A stretch of 64,000 nt of DNA from Nocardiopsis_B mangrovi (GCF_042653925.1 NZ_JBHSFQ010000031.1:1-64000), one strand, 5' to 3'; shown: positions 49,350 through 58,371, counted from the first letter of the stretch. The notes: generated by a model not told the origin, from the letters alone. Program-made: numbers and translations.

Positions 49350-51026
49350 TCAGGCCCGATCGCGGCGGACCCGGCCCTCGTCCCACACCGGGGATTGCGA
49401 GACGTAGACGTCCCCCTCCGCGCCGAACACCAGGAAGCGGTCGAACGAGCGGGCGAACCAGCGGTCGTGGGTGACGGCGAGGACCGTGCCCTCGAAGGAG
49501 TCGAGCGCCGTCTCCAGGGCGTCGGCGGAGTCGACGTCGAGGTTGTCGGTGGGCTCGTCGAGCAGCAGCATCGTGGCGCCCGACAGCTCCAGCAGCACGA
49601 TCTGGAAGCGCGCCTGCTGCCCGCCGGACAGGGTCTCGAACCGCTGGTCGCGCTGGTGCACGAGTTCATAGCGCTGGAGAACGGGCGCCGACCGCTCCAG
49701 GGGCAGGGCGTACTCCTCGGCGAGGATCGCGGTCAGCGTCCGCCCCGTCCACTCGGGGTGGTGGTGGGTCTGGGCGAAGTGGCCGGGGACCACGCGCGCG
49801 CCGAGCTTGGCCTGACCGCCGTGGGCGACCGAGGAGGGGTCGGCCAGCAGCCGCAGGAAGTGCGACTTTCCCGACCCATTGGATCCCAGGACTCCGATCC
49901 GCTCGCCGTAGAACACCTCGGCGGCGAAGGGGCGCATGAGCCCGGTCAGCTCCAGGTCGCGGCAGGTGAGGGCGCGGACGCCGGTGCGCCCGCCGCGCAG
50001 CCTCATGGTGATCGCCTGCGCCCGCGGCGGCTCCGGCGGCGGCCCGGCCTCCTCGAACCTGCGCAGGCGGGTGAGAGCCGCCTGGTAGCGGCTGGCCATG
50101 CCGTCGTTGTACTCGGCCTTCTGGCGCAGGCCGCGCACGAGTTCGCGCAGGCTCTTGTGGCGCTCGTCCCAGCGGCGGCGCAGCTCGGCGAACCTGGCGT
50201 GGCGGTCCTCCCGGGCGGCGTGGTAGCCGGCGTAGCCCCCGCCGTGGACCCACGCCGAGTTCCCGGCGCCGGCCCCGCCCTCCAGGGTGATGAGGTGGGT
50301 GGCGGTCGCCGCGATGAGCTCCCGGTCGTGGCTGATGAACAGCACCGTCTTGGCGGTGGCGCGCAGCTGCTCCTCCAGCCACTGCTTGCCGGGGACGTCC
50401 AGGTAGTTGTCGGGCTCGTCCAGCAGGAGCACGTCATCGGGGCCGCGCAGCAGGGCCTCCAGTGCGAGCCGCTTCTGCTCCCCGCCGGAAAGCGTGCCCA
50501 GCTCGCGGTACTGCGCGGCGGTGAACGGCATGCCGAGCGCGGCGACGGCGCACACGTCCCACAGCACCTCGGCGTCGTAGCCGCCGGCATCGGCCCAGTC
50601 CGACAGCGCCTGGGCGTAGCGGAGCTGCGCGGCCTCGTCGTCGCGCTCCATCATCACGAGTTCGGCGGCGTCGAGCTCGCGCGCGGCGTCGCGCACCCGG
50701 GGGCCGGACACCGAGACGAGCAGGTCGCGCACCGAGGAGTCGGCCGAGAGGGGCGCGGAGACGCCGTCGGCCCCACCCGCGGCGGAGGACGCCGCGTGCG
50801 AGCCGATGAACTGGCGCATGACGCCGAGCCGTCCGCTGCGGGTCACGGCGCCCTCGAACGGCGGTTCATCGCCGGAGACCACGCGCAGGAGGGTGGTCTT
50901 GCCGCTGCCGTTGGCGCCGACCAGCACCGCCTTCATCCCCTCCCCTACACGGAAGGAGACGTCGTCGAGCAGCATGCGGCCGTCGGGGAGCCGATAGCCC
51001 ACCCCGGCAACGTTGATATGGCCCAT
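49350..51026 (-). CDS. ABC-F family ATPase
   Basis: A 558-aa soluble protein with two ABC nucleotide-binding domains and no membrane region. Domain 1: GANGSGKTT, LSGGEQKRLAL, VLLLDEPDNYLD, ISHDRE. Domain 2: GSNGSGKSH (the usual Thr is His), LSGGQQARFQI, MLLLDEPTDNLD, THDRW. The linker between them (ARFAELRRRWDERHKSLRELVRGLRQK) is the P-site tRNA interaction motif region. ABC-F proteins either assist translation or protect the ribosome from antibiotics. Its position beside an AviRa-type methyltransferase suggests the latter (inference). Confidence 0.93.
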   Translation of the reverse strand: MGHINVAGVGYRLPDGRMLLDDVSFRVGEGMKAVLVGANGSGKTTLLRVVSGDEPPFEGAVTRSGRLGVMRQFIGSHAASSAAGGADGVSAPLSADSSVRDLLVSVSGPRVRDAARELDAAELVMMERDDEAAQLRYAQALSDWADAGGYDAEVLWDVCAVAALGMPFTAAQYRELGTLSGGEQKRLALEALLRGPDDVLLLDEPDNYLDVPGKQWLEEQLRATAKTVLFISHDRELIAATATHLITLEGGAGAGNSAWVHGGGYAGYHAAREDRHARFAELRRRWDERHKSLRELVRGLRQKAEYNDGMASRYQAALTRLRRFEEAGPPPEPPRAQAITMRLRGGRTGVRALTCRDLELTGLMRPFAAEVFYGERIGVLGSNGSGKSHFLRLLADPSSVAHGGQAKLGARVVPGHFAQTHHHPEWTGRTLTAILAEEYALPLERSAPVLQRYELVHQRDQRFETLSGGQQARFQIVLLELSGATMLLLDEPTDNLDVDSADALETALDSFEGTVLAVTHDRWFARSFDRFLVFGAEGDVYVSQSPVWDEGRVRRDRA

Positions 51027-51131
51027 GTGACGCCACTATGCCCGCCGCCGGAGCACGCACGCGAACGAATTCTCCGTGGTCCGGTCCCCGGAGGCGAGCC
51101 CGACGCCCGGAGCGACGGGGAACAACAACAC

Positions 51132-51168
51132 GTTCACATCAATGAGTTGACAACATTATGTTCATATC
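51132..51168 (+). promoter_or_regulatory. Direct repeats upstream of the DNA-binding protein gene
   Basis: GTTCACATC (51132-51140) and GTTCATATC (51160-51168) are direct repeats with one mismatch, start-to-start 28 bp, in an AT-rich stretch that also contains TTGACA (51147-51152). They probably belong to the promoter and a regulator site of the following gene. Confidence 0.45.
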
Positions 51169-51181
51169 GCATCATCGGGGC

Positions 51182-51619
51182 ATGCCCGAGAACGAGCGGA
51201 ACGACCCCTTCACCCGGCCCGACCCGCAGGACGCGCGCCGCCTGCGCAGCTATGAAGCGCTCATGCGCATCACCGAGCGGCACGCCGCCGGCGACCACCG
51301 CGTCCGCTGGGACGAGCGCCGGATGCCCATGGAACCCTTCGACGCGGTCCGCCGTGTCGCCGACCTCGCAGCGGGGAGCGCGCTCCCCGAACCGGACGAG
51401 CCCCCGGTCGACCAGAGCGACCTCACCGCCGCCCTCACCCTGGTGCCGTGGGCGCGCGGCGAGTTCGACCAGATGGAGGCCGGCCTCCTGCAGATGGCCA
51501 AGGGCCGCGGCATGACCTGGAACGAGATCGCCTTCGGCCTCGGCCTCGGCACCGCCCAGGCCGCCCGCCAGCGCCACGAGCGCCTCACCCGCCGCGCCAC
51601 CCCTGACGACGACGCCTGA
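51182..51619 (+). CDS. DNA-binding protein with sigma-like HTH
   Basis: A 145-aa protein. The C-terminal ~50 residues contain an HTH of the type found in many small actinobacterial DNA-binding proteins: LLQMAKGRGMTWNEIAFGLGLGTAQAARQRHERL. The N-terminal region is charged and helical, with the segment MEPFDAVRRVADLAAGSALPEP. The function is unknown. ATG 51182 is chosen because the alternative ATG 51158 falls inside the repeat-rich promoter; GGGG precedes it. It may be autoregulated through the direct repeats. Confidence 0.75.
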   Translation: MPENERNDPFTRPDPQDARRLRSYEALMRITERHAAGDHRVRWDERRMPMEPFDAVRRVADLAAGSALPEPDEPPVDQSDLTAALTLVPWARGEFDQMEAGLLQMAKGRGMTWNEIAFGLGLGTAQAARQRHERLTRRATPDDDA

Positions 51620-51667
51620 CCCCGTGCGCGCCGGGTCCGCGGCCCGCGGGTCCCCGCCCGCGCCGCC

Positions 51668-52504
51668 CTAGTATCCGCGGGCGCGCAGCAGGTCCCGCGT
51701 GTAGGCGTCGAGGCGGGCGGCGTCGCCGGGATCCAGGGTCCGCAGGGACGGGTCGACGGGCCTGCCCCGGTCGACAGCGGTCAGCGCGTCCGCGGGCGGC
51801 CGGTCGATCCAGTCGACGACCGGCCGGACCGCGTCGGCCACGGGACGGGCGAACCCCTTCGCGAGCAGTCCGATCGCCGTCCGGACGAACGGGCTCGGGT
51901 GCGCGTCGGCCCCGCTGCGGGTGAATCCGGGATGGTAGAGGACGTAACGGACCTTGCTCTCGGCCTGGCCGGCGAAGGCGACACCGAGGAGGTCGTTCGC
52001 CCGGCCGGCCTGGAGCTGGGCGCGCACCTGCCCGTACCGGCGCGTCGACTGCGGGTCGTCCCAGAGGATCCCTCCCGCGGTGTTGCCGACACCGGCCACG
52101 TTGACGATCACGGGGTCGGGGGCCGCGTCGAGCAGGGGGCGCAGCCGGTGGCCGAGCAGATAGCGGCTCAGGTAGTACAGGGCGAAGGTGGACTCCAGCC
52201 CGTCGGGGGTCTCCTGGCGTCGCGGGCTGACGCGGTTGGCGAACAGCGCCAGCGCGTCGACGGCGCCGTGCCGCTCGGAGACGTCGGCGACGACCCGCTC
52301 GACCTCGGCGATCGAGGACAGGTCGGCCCGCAGGAACCGGAGGTTCGGCCCGGCGGCCTCGTCGAGCAGGGCGCGCCCCCTCGCCTCGCTGCTGCCGATC
52401 ACGGTCACGTGGTCTCCCCTGGCCAGGCGCTCCAGGGCGACCGCCCGGCCCATGCCGGAGGTCCCACCGCTGATGATGACGGTCTTGGGCAGGTGGTCCG
52501 GCAC
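51668..52504 (-). CDS. Short-chain dehydrogenase/reductase
   Basis: A 278-aa NAD(P)-dependent oxidoreductase. Cofactor motif VIISGGTSGMGRAVAL (TGxxxGxG variant with Gly-Gly), DLSSIAEVERV, and the region ALFANRVSP in place of NNAG. The classical YxxxK is not clear: there is a Tyr at RYGQVRAQLQAGRAN without the usual Lys spacing, so it is a divergent member. It is divergent from the HxlR regulator gene with 77 bp between starts, a common regulator/target arrangement. The substrate is unknown. Confidence 0.88.
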   Translation of the reverse strand: MPDHLPKTVIISGGTSGMGRAVALERLARGDHVTVIGSSEARGRALLDEAAGPNLRFLRADLSSIAEVERVVADVSERHGAVDALALFANRVSPRRQETPDGLESTFALYYLSRYLLGHRLRPLLDAAPDPVIVNVAGVGNTAGGILWDDPQSTRRYGQVRAQLQAGRANDLLGVAFAGQAESKVRYVLYHPGFTRSGADAHPSPFVRTAIGLLAKGFARPVADAVRPVVDWIDRPPADALTAVDRGRPVDPSLRTLDPGDAARLDAYTRDLLRARGY

Positions 52505-52581
52505 GGTGGGGCTCCTTAGGCTGGAGGGGCGGCACGTCCGATCATGGACCGCCCTGCCCGACCGCGAAAGAAGGCAGTTTC

Positions 52582-52989
52582 ATGTCCGGTACGCACACCG
52601 GTGTTCCCTCGGTGCTGGCCCACGACCTGCCCCGCCCGGTGCCCGCCGACGAGTTGGCCGCGTGCCCGGTCGGGGGCGTGTTCCGGCGGCTGGGTGACAA
52701 ATGGAGCATGCTGGTGGTGATCCTGCTCGGGGGCCGGCCGCACCGGTACAACGAACTCCACCGCGCCATCGGCGGCATCAGCCAGCGCATGCTGACCCAC
52801 ACCCTGCGCGGCCTGGAGGCCGACGGGCTGGTCCGACGCGAGGTGCACGCGACCGTGCCGCCCTCCGTCGAATACGACCTGACCCCGCTCGGCCGCACAC
52901 TGCTCGAACCGCTATCGGCGCTGGCCGACTGGGCGGTCGCCCACGAGACGGAGATCCACGAGGCGCGATCCCGGCACGCGGGCGAATAG
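52582..52989 (+). CDS. HxlR family transcriptional regulator
   Basis: A 135-aa winged-helix regulator: CPVGGVFRRLGDKWSMLVVILLGGRPHRYNEL, with the family Cys near residue 28 followed by the recognition region IGGISQRMLTHTLRGLEADGLVRRE and the wing VPPSVEYDLTPLG. HxlR proteins sense aldehydes or quinones, some through that Cys. It probably controls the divergent SDR gene. The ATG has GAAAGAAGG upstream. Confidence 0.93.
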   Translation: MSGTHTGVPSVLAHDLPRPVPADELAACPVGGVFRRLGDKWSMLVVILLGGRPHRYNELHRAIGGISQRMLTHTLRGLEADGLVRREVHATVPPSVEYDLTPLGRTLLEPLSALADWAVAHETEIHEARSRHAGE

Positions 52990-53064
52990 CGGCGCCCATC
53001 GACGCGGGCGGGCCGCTCCAGGGGGGCGCACAGCGGCGGCGGTCGCGCCGCCCGGGCACCAAAA

Positions 53065-53092
53065 AAGCCCGGGCCGCAATGGCTCCGGGCTT
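53065..53092 (-). terminator. Rho-independent terminator of the tRNA cluster
   Basis: AAGCCCGG (53065-53072) and CCGGGCTT (53085-53092). Read on the minus strand the stem is followed by TTTT from the AAAAAA run, a classical terminator just after tRNA-Phe. Confidence 0.8.
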
Positions 53093-53111
53093 CTTCGCTG
53101 ATCAGACTGGG

Positions 53112-53185
53112 TGGCCAGGGGCGGGGTCGAACCGCCGACCTTCCGCTTTTCAGGCGGACGCTCGTACCGACTGAGCTACCTGGCC
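53112..53185 (-). tRNA. tRNA-Phe (GAA)
   Basis: 74 nt. Acceptor GGCCAGG/CCTGGCC, discriminator A, anticodon stem TCCGC/GCGGA with loop CTGAAAA, T-arm GGCGGTTCGACCCCGCC. No encoded CCA. Confidence 0.96.
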
Positions 53186-53214
53186 CCGAGCACACCCGAG
53201 GGTGTGGTGAGGGG

Positions 53215-53289
53215 CGGTCCTGACGGGATTTGAACCCGCGGCCTCCACCTTGACAGGGTGGCGAGCACTCCTAGCTGCTCCACAGGACC
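53215..53289 (-). tRNA. tRNA-Asp (GUC), copy 2
   Basis: 75 nt, identical in sequence to the copy at 49158-49232, and the 3' flank (GTGAGGGGC read on the plus strand) is shared too. Anticodon loop CTGTCAA. Confidence 0.96.
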
Positions 53290-53399
53290 ATGATTCTGTT
53301 GTGGGAGAACGCGGGGCCCCCGATGGTGGCGGGTGATCCGTGTTCCGTTCTCCGGTTCCTCATTCTGCCAGATGGCCGACAGTACTCGGACCGGAGCCG

Positions 53400-53472
53400 T
53401 ACCCCCAACCGGATTCGAACCGGCGTTACCGCCTTGAAAGGGCGGCGTCCTAGGCCACTAGACGATGGGGGC
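53400..53472 (-). tRNA. tRNA-Glu (UUC)
   Basis: 73 nt. Acceptor GCCCCCA with TGGGGGT (terminal G-U), anticodon stem CCGCC/GGCGG with loop CTTTCAA, T-arm CCGGTTCGAATCCGG. First gene of the minus-strand Glu-Asp-Phe tRNA cluster. Confidence 0.95.
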
Positions 53473-53592
53473 CTCGACGACGAACGAGTCGCCATTTCCC
53501 GCTTCGTCATGCCGTCGGGGACGGCACAAGCATAGGGGAGATTTCCCCACAGTGCCAAAGCGGTTTCGATCTCCGCGTCGGCCGGGGGTAGG

Positions 53593-55137
53593 TCACGGCG
53601 GCGAGGAGGCGTCGGACGGGGTGCCCGGGCTCGTCGTGCCGGGCGCGCCCGGCGTTCCCGGCGGGGCGGTCGGCGGTGTGACATCGCGGTCGGGATCCGG
53701 TTCGATGTGCCGCTCTATCTGGGCAGATGTCAGTCCGAGGCCGCCCAGGGTGATGTCGTCCCACGCCTGCAGCCGCTTGGTCTCGGCGTCGAAGTAGAGC
53801 ACCGACGCCTCGTAGGGCGTCGGCCCGCCGGTGTCCTCCTCCAGACCCCGCAGGCCCGCGCCCCCCGTGGAGCCCTGCACGATGAAGCGCGTCCCGGAGC
53901 CGTCGATCTCCGTGCTGCGCTCGTGGCCGTGCCCGGTGAGCACCAAGGGGGTGTGCCCGCCGAACGCGCCGGCCTGGACGGAGTCGTGCAGGACCGCGAC
54001 GTCGACGGGCGGATCCGCACCCTCGATCGAGGCGGCCTGCCCGGCGCCGAGGGCGGCCACCTCGGCGGCGCCCGGGTCGTCGCGGGTCTTGTCGGGGGTG
54101 AAGCGGGGGTCGCCCGCCCCGTAGAAGGTGATGCCCCCGACCTCGGCGACCTCATCGTCGAGGACGATCGCGTTGGGCTGCGCCTCGACGGCGCGCTGCG
54201 TCCCCATGGAGTCGTGGTTGCCGCGCACCCAGACGTAGGGGACGTCGAGGCGCGCGATGTCGTCGGCGAACACGTCCTCGGCGGCGCTGCCGCGGTCGGT
54301 CAGGTCGCCGGAGTCGACGATCAGGTCCACCTGGAACTGCTCTCGGAGCGAGCGGATGACGTTCCAGGACGCCGGGTTGAGGTGGATGTCGGAGACGTGC
54401 AGCACGCGGATGGTCGAGCCGTCGTCGTCGTAGACCGGGAGGTCGGACGTCGCCTCGTAGATCTGTGAGACGTTGCCCACGAGGCCGGCCAGTTGCTCGC
54501 GGTACTCGGAGAAGCGGCTGATCACGCCTTCGGCGCTGCCGACGACCTGAGGCGCTCCGGCCAGCAGTCCCGAGTAGCGGGGCTCGGAGATCGCCCCCGG
54601 GTTGAACGTCGCCACCGTGACGCCGCCGGCGGCGGCGAGGGTGAGCAGGGCGGTCAGCGCACTCCAGCCGGCGCGCCGCCAGCTCCGGAACACCACCAGC
54701 GCGACCAGGGCCGCCCCGAGCACGGCGGCGACGGCGGCCTGCGCGAAGAGGCGGATGACCCCGGACCGGACCTCCGCTCCGATCCGCTCGGCCATCAGGT
54801 CGATGGCCTCGGGGTTCTCGAACATCTCCTCGGCCGCCGACAGCCGGATCTCCGATATCGCCGCCTCGAAGCGCAGCGGGGCGCTGTGCGTGTCGAACGC
54901 GAGGCGGCCCAGCGGGGACACGTCCAAGACGGTCTCACCGTGCAGGGTCGGGCTCACGCTGAGTCTGACGTCCGCCGGCCCGATGGGGGTCAGCACCTGG
55001 CCGCCCAGCGCCAGCCCGAGCCAGCCGCCCAGCAGCGCGGCGGCGACCACCGCCGTGACCCGCCAGGCGCGGCCCGCGCGCACGCGCGCGAACCGGGCCG
55101 CCAGGAGGCGGGGGTCGAAGGTCAGTGCGGATCTCAT
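53593..55137 (-). CDS. Membrane-anchored metallophosphoesterase
   Basis: A 514-aa protein. The N-terminal half has three hydrophobic helices (VTAVVAAALLGGWLGLALGG, AVAAVLGAALVALVVF, LTALLTLAAAGGVTVATF) with an outer beta-rich loop between the first two. The C-terminal half is a calcineurin-type phosphoesterase: HVSDIHLN, DSGDLTDRG, RGNHDS, VLHDS and TGHGHE, predicted outside. A Pro/Thr/Ser tail (PPTAPPGTPGAPGTTSPG) ends the protein. The substrate is unknown. Start ATG 55137 lacks a Shine-Dalgarno site; TTG 55146 or GTG 55149, just after GGAGG, are equally plausible. Confidence 0.9.
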   Translation of the reverse strand: MRSALTFDPRLLAARFARVRAGRAWRVTAVVAAALLGGWLGLALGGQVLTPIGPADVRLSVSPTLHGETVLDVSPLGRLAFDTHSAPLRFEAAISEIRLSAAEEMFENPEAIDLMAERIGAEVRSGVIRLFAQAAVAAVLGAALVALVVFRSWRRAGWSALTALLTLAAAGGVTVATFNPGAISEPRYSGLLAGAPQVVGSAEGVISRFSEYREQLAGLVGNVSQIYEATSDLPVYDDDGSTIRVLHVSDIHLNPASWNVIRSLREQFQVDLIVDSGDLTDRGSAAEDVFADDIARLDVPYVWVRGNHDSMGTQRAVEAQPNAIVLDDEVAEVGGITFYGAGDPRFTPDKTRDDPGAAEVAALGAGQAASIEGADPPVDVAVLHDSVQAGAFGGHTPLVLTGHGHERSTEIDGSGTRFIVQGSTGGAGLRGLEEDTGGPTPYEASVLYFDAETKRLQAWDDITLGGLGLTSAQIERHIEPDPDRDVTPPTAPPGTPGAPGTTSPGTPSDASSPP

Positions 55138-55306
55138 CCGAGACAACACGCCTCCATCATGCCCGGGCGCCCCGCGCTCCCAACGTGCCGGATGGAGGAC
55201 ATCGGAGGCGTGGCCGGGATGCCGCGGCGCACGTGGGACGGGTCGCGGAACTCCCGGACGCGGGGCGGCCTCCCGGCCGGCGCGCGGATGACGGAGAATA
55301 CGAGGC

Positions 55307-55651
55307 GTGGTCGAACTCTCGCGCTGGCGCTTCGAGGAACTGGTCGGCGATGCGCTCGACTCCATCCCCGCCGACCTCACCGGGCTCATGGACAACGTGG
55401 TCATCACCGTGGCCGAGGACCCTCCCGAGCCTGGGCTGCTCGGCCTGTACGAGGGCATCCCCCTGACCGAGCGGGGCGACGGCTACGCGGGCGTCCTGCC
55501 GGACCAGATCTTCATCTACTGGCGGGAGATCTGCGCGATCTGCGAGACACCCGATGACGTGGTCGAGGAGGTCCGGATTACGGTCGTGCACGAAATCGCG
55601 CACCACTTCGGAATCGGGGACGACCGGCTGCACGAACTCGGCTGGTCCTGA
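55307..55651 (+). CDS. Minimal zincin metallopeptidase family protein
   Basis: A 114-aa protein of the small bacterial zincin-like family: an N-terminal WRFEELVGDALDSIP segment, the strand region LLGLYEGIPL, and the zinc-binding VVHEIAHHFGI (HExxH) near residue 96, followed by Asp/Glu. Such minimal metallopeptidases are widespread in actinobacteria, with largely unknown substrates. Start GTG 55307. It overlaps no other gene and is divergent from the phosphoesterase. Confidence 0.88.
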   Translation: MVELSRWRFEELVGDALDSIPADLTGLMDNVVITVAEDPPEPGLLGLYEGIPLTERGDGYAGVLPDQIFIYWREICAICETPDDVVEEVRITVVHEIAHHFGIGDDRLHELGWS

Positions 55652-55927
55652 CGGTCCGGCCACCCCGGCCCGCCCAGTCCGCCCGGCCCCGCGGGGATGA
55701 TTCGGACGCCGCCCCCGCGACGAATGGAATCACCCCGAATACCGACAAGCGACGGGACATCCCGTTCGGCCGTATTCGCGGCTTATGCAGGCCATCTGCA
55801 ACGAATCAGACACGAAATTCACCAAACCGCTTGCGAAGCACACCCTCCATCAGGAACGGTAGGTCATCAGACAACAACCGAGAGTGACGCCACTGCGCAC
55901 CAGTGCAAGCAGTAAGGGAGTTGCCGG

Positions 55928-57436
55928 GTGGGTGATCCGCGCACGGGCAGCCGCAAGATCCACGTCCCCTCTCAGAACCGCGGACAAGTCGACCCCCTCC
56001 CCCGGGAATCCGCCGGCACCGCCGATCCCGCCGACCCTCCGGCGACGGCCGCACCCGGCCCCGCCGCCGATTGGCGGCGCGGCTACCGCGACGTCGTGCG
56101 CATGCGCGAGTTCCAATCCCTGTGGCTGGCCCACGCGCTGTCCATGACCGGCAACTACCTCCTCAGCGTCGCCGTCACGGTGCTGGTCTTCCAGCAGACC
56201 GAGTCCGCGCTGGTGGCCGGTGTGACCATGGCGCTGACCTTCCTGCCGCAGATCATCGCGGGCCCCCTGCTCTCGGGGCTGGCCGACATCCTCCCGCGCC
56301 GCCGCGTCCTCATCGCCAGCGACCTCGTACGGGCGGTGCTGGTGGCCGGCATCGGCATCCCTGGACTCCCGCTCTGGGCGATCTGGACCCTGCTGTTCTG
56401 CTCGATCCTGCCCATGGTGCCCTTCAGCGCGGCGCGCGCGGCGCTCATGACCGAGATCGTGCAGGGGGAGCGCTTCATCGCCGCATCGGCGATCATCAAC
56501 ATCACCTCGCAGGCGGGCACGCTGATCGGCCTGGTCGCGGGCGGCTGGGTCGTCGCCGCCATCGGCCCCAATTCGGCCGTCATGTACAACGGCCTGACCT
56601 TCGTGGTCTCCGCGGTGATCATCATCCTGGGGGTGCGGTCGCGCCCGGCACCCACCGGCGCCCGCGGAGGGCGGGGCGAGCGCGGCGAGCGCCCCTCGCT
56701 CTGGGAGGTCACGCGCGGCGGCACCCGCCTGGTGTTCGGCGACTCCCGGCTGCGCACCCTCGGACTACTGGCCTGGCTCGCGGGCTTCTACATGGTCCCC
56801 TACGGCCTGGCCAACCCGCTCGCCGCCGAGGTCGGCGGCGGCCCGATGGCGGCCGGACTCATCATGGCCGGGCCGTCCATGGGAGCCGTCGTCGGCGGAT
56901 TCGTCCTCACCCGGCTGGTCTCCCCCGACACCCGCATCCGGCTCCTCGGCCCACTGGCGGTCGCGGCGTCGGTCCCCCTGCTGGCGTGGGCCCTGCAACC
57001 GCCGTTGTGGGCGATGGTGGCGCTGCTCGCGTTCTCCGGGATGACCGCGTCGTATCAGATCGTCGCCAACGCCGCGTTCGTGCTCTGCGTCCCCGCAGAG
57101 GGCCGCGGCCTGGCGTTCGGCCTGGTCGCCGCCGGCCTCCAGGCGGCCCAGGGCATCGGCATCGCGCTGGCGAGTCTCCTGGCCGAGACCGCCGGAACCC
57201 ACGTGGTCGTCACCACAGCGGGCATCCTCGGCATCGCCGGCGCACTCGCCCTGGCGTTCCCGTGGTCCCGGCTGTCCACCGGGACGATCGCCCTCATGCA
57301 CCCGCCTCCGGCCGAATCCGCTTCCGCCGACCCCGCACCGGAACCGGCACCGGCACCGACCCCCTCGACGACCCCCGAGGACCCCACATCCGCGGCCCCG
57401 GCCCCGCGCCGATCGGAACCCGACACGGACGCCTGA
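55928..57436 (+). CDS. MFS transporter
   Basis: A 502-aa transporter of the MFS_3/enterobactin-exporter-like type. A ~50-residue polar N-terminus precedes about twelve hydrophobic helices; FLPQIIAGPLLSGLADILPRRRVLIASDLVR is the helix 2-3 region with the MFS A-motif-like GxLADxxxRR. The central loop is Arg/Gly-rich (TGARGGRGERGERP) and the C-terminus is a Pro/Ala/Glu-rich tail. Start GTG 55928 follows AAGGGAG at 7 nt. Substrate unknown; an exporter is likely. Confidence 0.9.
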   Translation: MGDPRTGSRKIHVPSQNRGQVDPLPRESAGTADPADPPATAAPGPAADWRRGYRDVVRMREFQSLWLAHALSMTGNYLLSVAVTVLVFQQTESALVAGVTMALTFLPQIIAGPLLSGLADILPRRRVLIASDLVRAVLVAGIGIPGLPLWAIWTLLFCSILPMVPFSAARAALMTEIVQGERFIAASAIINITSQAGTLIGLVAGGWVVAAIGPNSAVMYNGLTFVVSAVIIILGVRSRPAPTGARGGRGERGERPSLWEVTRGGTRLVFGDSRLRTLGLLAWLAGFYMVPYGLANPLAAEVGGGPMAAGLIMAGPSMGAVVGGFVLTRLVSPDTRIRLLGPLAVAASVPLLAWALQPPLWAMVALLAFSGMTASYQIVANAAFVLCVPAEGRGLAFGLVAAGLQAAQGIGIALASLLAETAGTHVVVTTAGILGIAGALALAFPWSRLSTGTIALMHPPPAESASADPAPEPAPAPTPSTTPEDPTSAAPAPRRSEPDTDA

Positions 57437-57719
57437 CCCCACCCGCACCCGGCGACCCGCCCATCCCTCAAGGGGCCGGCCGGATGCCAGGCGGCCGGCG
57501 AAGCCGACGCGCCCCTGAGCGACCGTGACGACCTCCGGAGGAGGGGGCATCAGCGGTCGGACCGCTTCCCCGTCGGCGACGCCGACGCGCGGGAATCGTC
57601 CTTCACCGCGGACCCACCCTGGTCGGCCCCGTTCGGCCCCGGGCACGGCTCCCCCGACCTCTCGTCGCGATCGCGGTGGAGCCGCGAAACATACCCTGGC
57701 CTGGCTCTCAGCGACCACA

Positions 57720-57980
57720 TCAGAGGTTCGACCTCTTGCCCTGGAAGTTCCGGATGATGTGCTCGACGAGCGACGTCCCCGTGGCGCTCTCGGGCATGAC
57801 CAGCCACGCGATGACGTACAGCAGCACCCCGCTCCCGCCCAGGAGGGTGAAGACCGCGAACGCCAGCCGCACGAGGTTGGCGTCGACACCGACGTACTCC
57901 CCGATCCCCCCGCAGACGCCGGTCAGAATCCGCTGGCTGCCACTGCGCCGAAGGCTCTTCTTGCCGAAGTTCTCATTCAT
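57720..57980 (-). CDS. PspC domain protein
   Basis: An 86-aa membrane protein with the PspC signature: LTGVCGGIGEYVGVDANLVRLAFAVFTLLGGSGVLLYVIAWLVMPE. One long hydrophobic segment forms a membrane hairpin. In actinobacteria such proteins occur in envelope stress systems and often precede sensor kinases, but none is adjacent here. ATG 57980 is chosen; the frame extends 12 codons upstream without support. Confidence 0.93.
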   Translation of the reverse strand: MNENFGKKSLRRSGSQRILTGVCGGIGEYVGVDANLVRLAFAVFTLLGGSGVLLYVIAWLVMPESATGTSLVEHIIRNFQGKRSNL

Positions 57981-58295
57981 ACCTACAGCCTGCCCGCCGA
58001 GCGCCCCCTTTCCCATCGGGAACGCCCCTGGCCCACCCCTGACCCCGACCCTGACACCCTCCCGCGGCCTACATGTCCGCCCTCACCACCTCCCTCCCAC
58101 CTCCCGCGGCCCCCACCACCCATCCCGCCCGGGCCCGCCACACACCCGCCTCGCACCCTCCTCTCACCCCCCATCACCCGCGTCCGCACCCACCCTCTCC
58201 CCACCGCCAAGCCGCCTCCACGCACCGTGCAACCACCCGGCCACTCCGGTAGACTCGCCGCGGCGAAGTATCCCCAGACGATCTGGAACCTTCGC
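57981..58295. other. Polypyrimidine-rich intergenic region
   Basis: About 315 bp between pspC and tRNA-Lys. From ~58010 to ~58250 the plus strand is strongly C-rich and G-poor, with runs such as CACCTCCCTCCCACCTCCC and repeated CACC/CCCT units. No gene is supported. The tRNA promoter should lie in the last 60 bp. Confidence 0.5.
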
Positions 58296-58371
58296 GGGGC
58301 CTTAGCTCAACTGGCAGAGCAGCGGACTTTTAATCCGCGGGTTCAGGGTTCGATCCCCTGGGGCCCTACCA
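58296..58371 (+). tRNA. tRNA-Lys (UUU)
   Basis: 73 nt plus an encoded CCA (58369-58371). Anticodon stem GCGGA/TCCGC with loop CTTTTAA (anticodon TTT), T-arm CAGGGTTCGATCCCCTG. The acceptor GGGGCCT pairs with GGGCCCT through two G-U wobbles. The other tRNAs of the window do not encode CCA. Confidence 0.95.

Noticed and set aside
53290..53535. 81-aa frame running through tRNA-Glu
   Set aside because: It overlaps a complete tRNA and has no family features.
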